DNA of 64,000 nucleotides from Roseovarius gahaiensis (lineage in GTDB: Bacteria > Pseudomonadota > Alphaproteobacteria > Rhodobacterales > Rhodobacteraceae), in contig NZ_JAAORB010000008.1 of assembly GCF_011601345.1 (NCBI RefSeq), positions 1 to 64,000 of the forward strand, in the 5' to 3' direction. Shown piece by piece: positions 63,542 to 64,000 of the stretch. Position numbers and translations under genes: made by a program. A model generated the notes under the pieces. The model was not told where the DNA came from. It was given only the letters and a program-made list of their open reading frames with translations, and did no database searches. The first letter of the stretch is position 1, and each line of letters opens with the position of its first letter.

Positions 63542-64000
63542 TCAGGCGGTTTCCGCCGTTTGATCAAGCCGGTCGGTGGCGCGGTCATAAAATGCGCCGA
63601 TCTTGTCAAACACGTGCTGGCGCATCGCGGTGCTGTCCATCATCACCTCGTGGCGTCCGCCGTTTATCACCTCCAGCTCTGCACCGGGCCAGCGGTTCAC
63701 CCGGTCGTATATCCGGTCCACATCAACGATATCCTCGTCGCTGCCCAGAACCGTCAGGCAGGGCAGATTTGGCGAGGGTTTGCGCGCCAGTGCGCGGGTT
63801 TCTTTCAGCGCTTCGTGCAACCAATGCAGGCTTGGCCCGCCAAGCCCCAGTTCCGGATGCGCATTGGCCTGTTCGATCATGTAGTCATACATGCCACGGT
63901 CGCAGGTCAGCTTGTTAGTCTCAAACGGTTCAGTCAAAACATAATTGTCCGAGGCCGTTCCGGGGGCATACAAGTGCCCCACACCCAACCGTCGACTGCC
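63542..64000 (-). CDS. Alpha/beta hydrolase (lysophospholipase-like), 3' part
   Basis: The last 152 codons of a reading frame that continues beyond the window's right edge. NLPCLTVLGSDEDIVDVDRIYDRVNRWPGAE holds the acidic residue and GGRHEVMMD the catalytic histidine of an alpha/beta hydrolase (read in pieces: LTVLGSDEDIVD, INGGRHEVMMD). Resemblance is to PldB-type lysophospholipases. The nucleophile serine is off the window. It converges with the FAH-family gene and the two stop codons abut. Confidence 0.75.
   Translation of the reverse strand, partial: GSRRLGVGHLYAPGTASDNYVLTEPFETNKLTCDRGMYDYMIEQANAHPELGLGGPSLHWLHEALKETRALARKPSPNLPCLTVLGSDEDIVDVDRIYDRVNRWPGAELEVINGGRHEVMMDSTAMRQHVFDKIGAFYDRATDRLDQTAETA

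Overview
The window looks like a chromosomal segment of an alphaproteobacterium of the order Rhodobacterales, Roseobacter-like. Signs of this are the high G+C, the gene families present (RpoH-type sigma factor, DUF1178, DUF3422, DUF6476, DUF6324, MmcB, Hint/RTX proteins), TTTGCAAA-type elements upstream of prpE as used by short-chain acyl-CoA regulators in Rhodobacter, and a tRNA-His with the alphaproteobacterial U72/A73 acceptor instead of G-1:C73. No phage, transposon or CRISPR array is visible. All calls come from reading the sequence and from family knowledge; no search was run.

Layout. 1-7 kb: a 5' fragment of glyA, nadK, a DUF4396 membrane protein, a CIA30 protein, prpE with its TGCAAA-rich control region, and a malic enzyme-phosphotransacetylase fusion (maeB). 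7-10.7 kb: pyrimidine and nucleoside salvage operon cdd-deoA-deoB, then upp. 10.7-19.7 kb: a SPOR cell-envelope protein, flavin reductase, GNAT, EcsC, lysC-ptsP (aspartokinase and nitrogen-PTS enzyme I), an SDR, DUF1178 and a Nudix hydrolase. 19.8-24.3 kb: an iron and heme cluster behind a TGA-N9-TCA box, made of a 54-aa ORF, hemP, a 154-aa ORF, bfd, bfr, a secreted helical protein, an FbpB-type permease and a thioesterase. 24.3-34.4 kb: gatB, an unknown 437-aa protein, a lytic transglycosylase, pepN, a photolyase with DUF2256, a class I glutamine amidotransferase-like hydrolase and a flavodoxin.

34.4-40 kb: two large paralogous secreted proteins with RTX-type repeats and C-terminal Hint domains. 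Both have the same short motif about 140 bp upstream of their start codons. 40-49.5 kb: SDR, a metallo-beta-lactamase-fold protein with an eroded metal site, an isoprenylcysteine-methyltransferase-like protein, pntAB, DUF3422, and the riboflavin/antitermination operon ribB-ribH-nusB. 49.6-53 kb: livHMGF-type branched-chain amino acid ABC transporter without a binding-protein gene. 53.4-57 kb: a candidate 6S-like structured RNA, mmcB, tRNA-His, an rluD-type pseudouridine synthase and rpoH. 57-64 kb: a lipoprotein hydrolase, oligoendopeptidase F, an ATP-dependent DNA ligase with its ligase-associated exonuclease, a fumarylacetoacetase-family enzyme and a truncated alpha/beta hydrolase.

Most of the window is housekeeping. 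The parts most worth a second look are the putative structured RNA at 53.5 kb, the acyl-CoA-responsive array upstream of prpE, the small ORFs around hemP and bfr, and the Hint/RTX pair with a shared promoter element.
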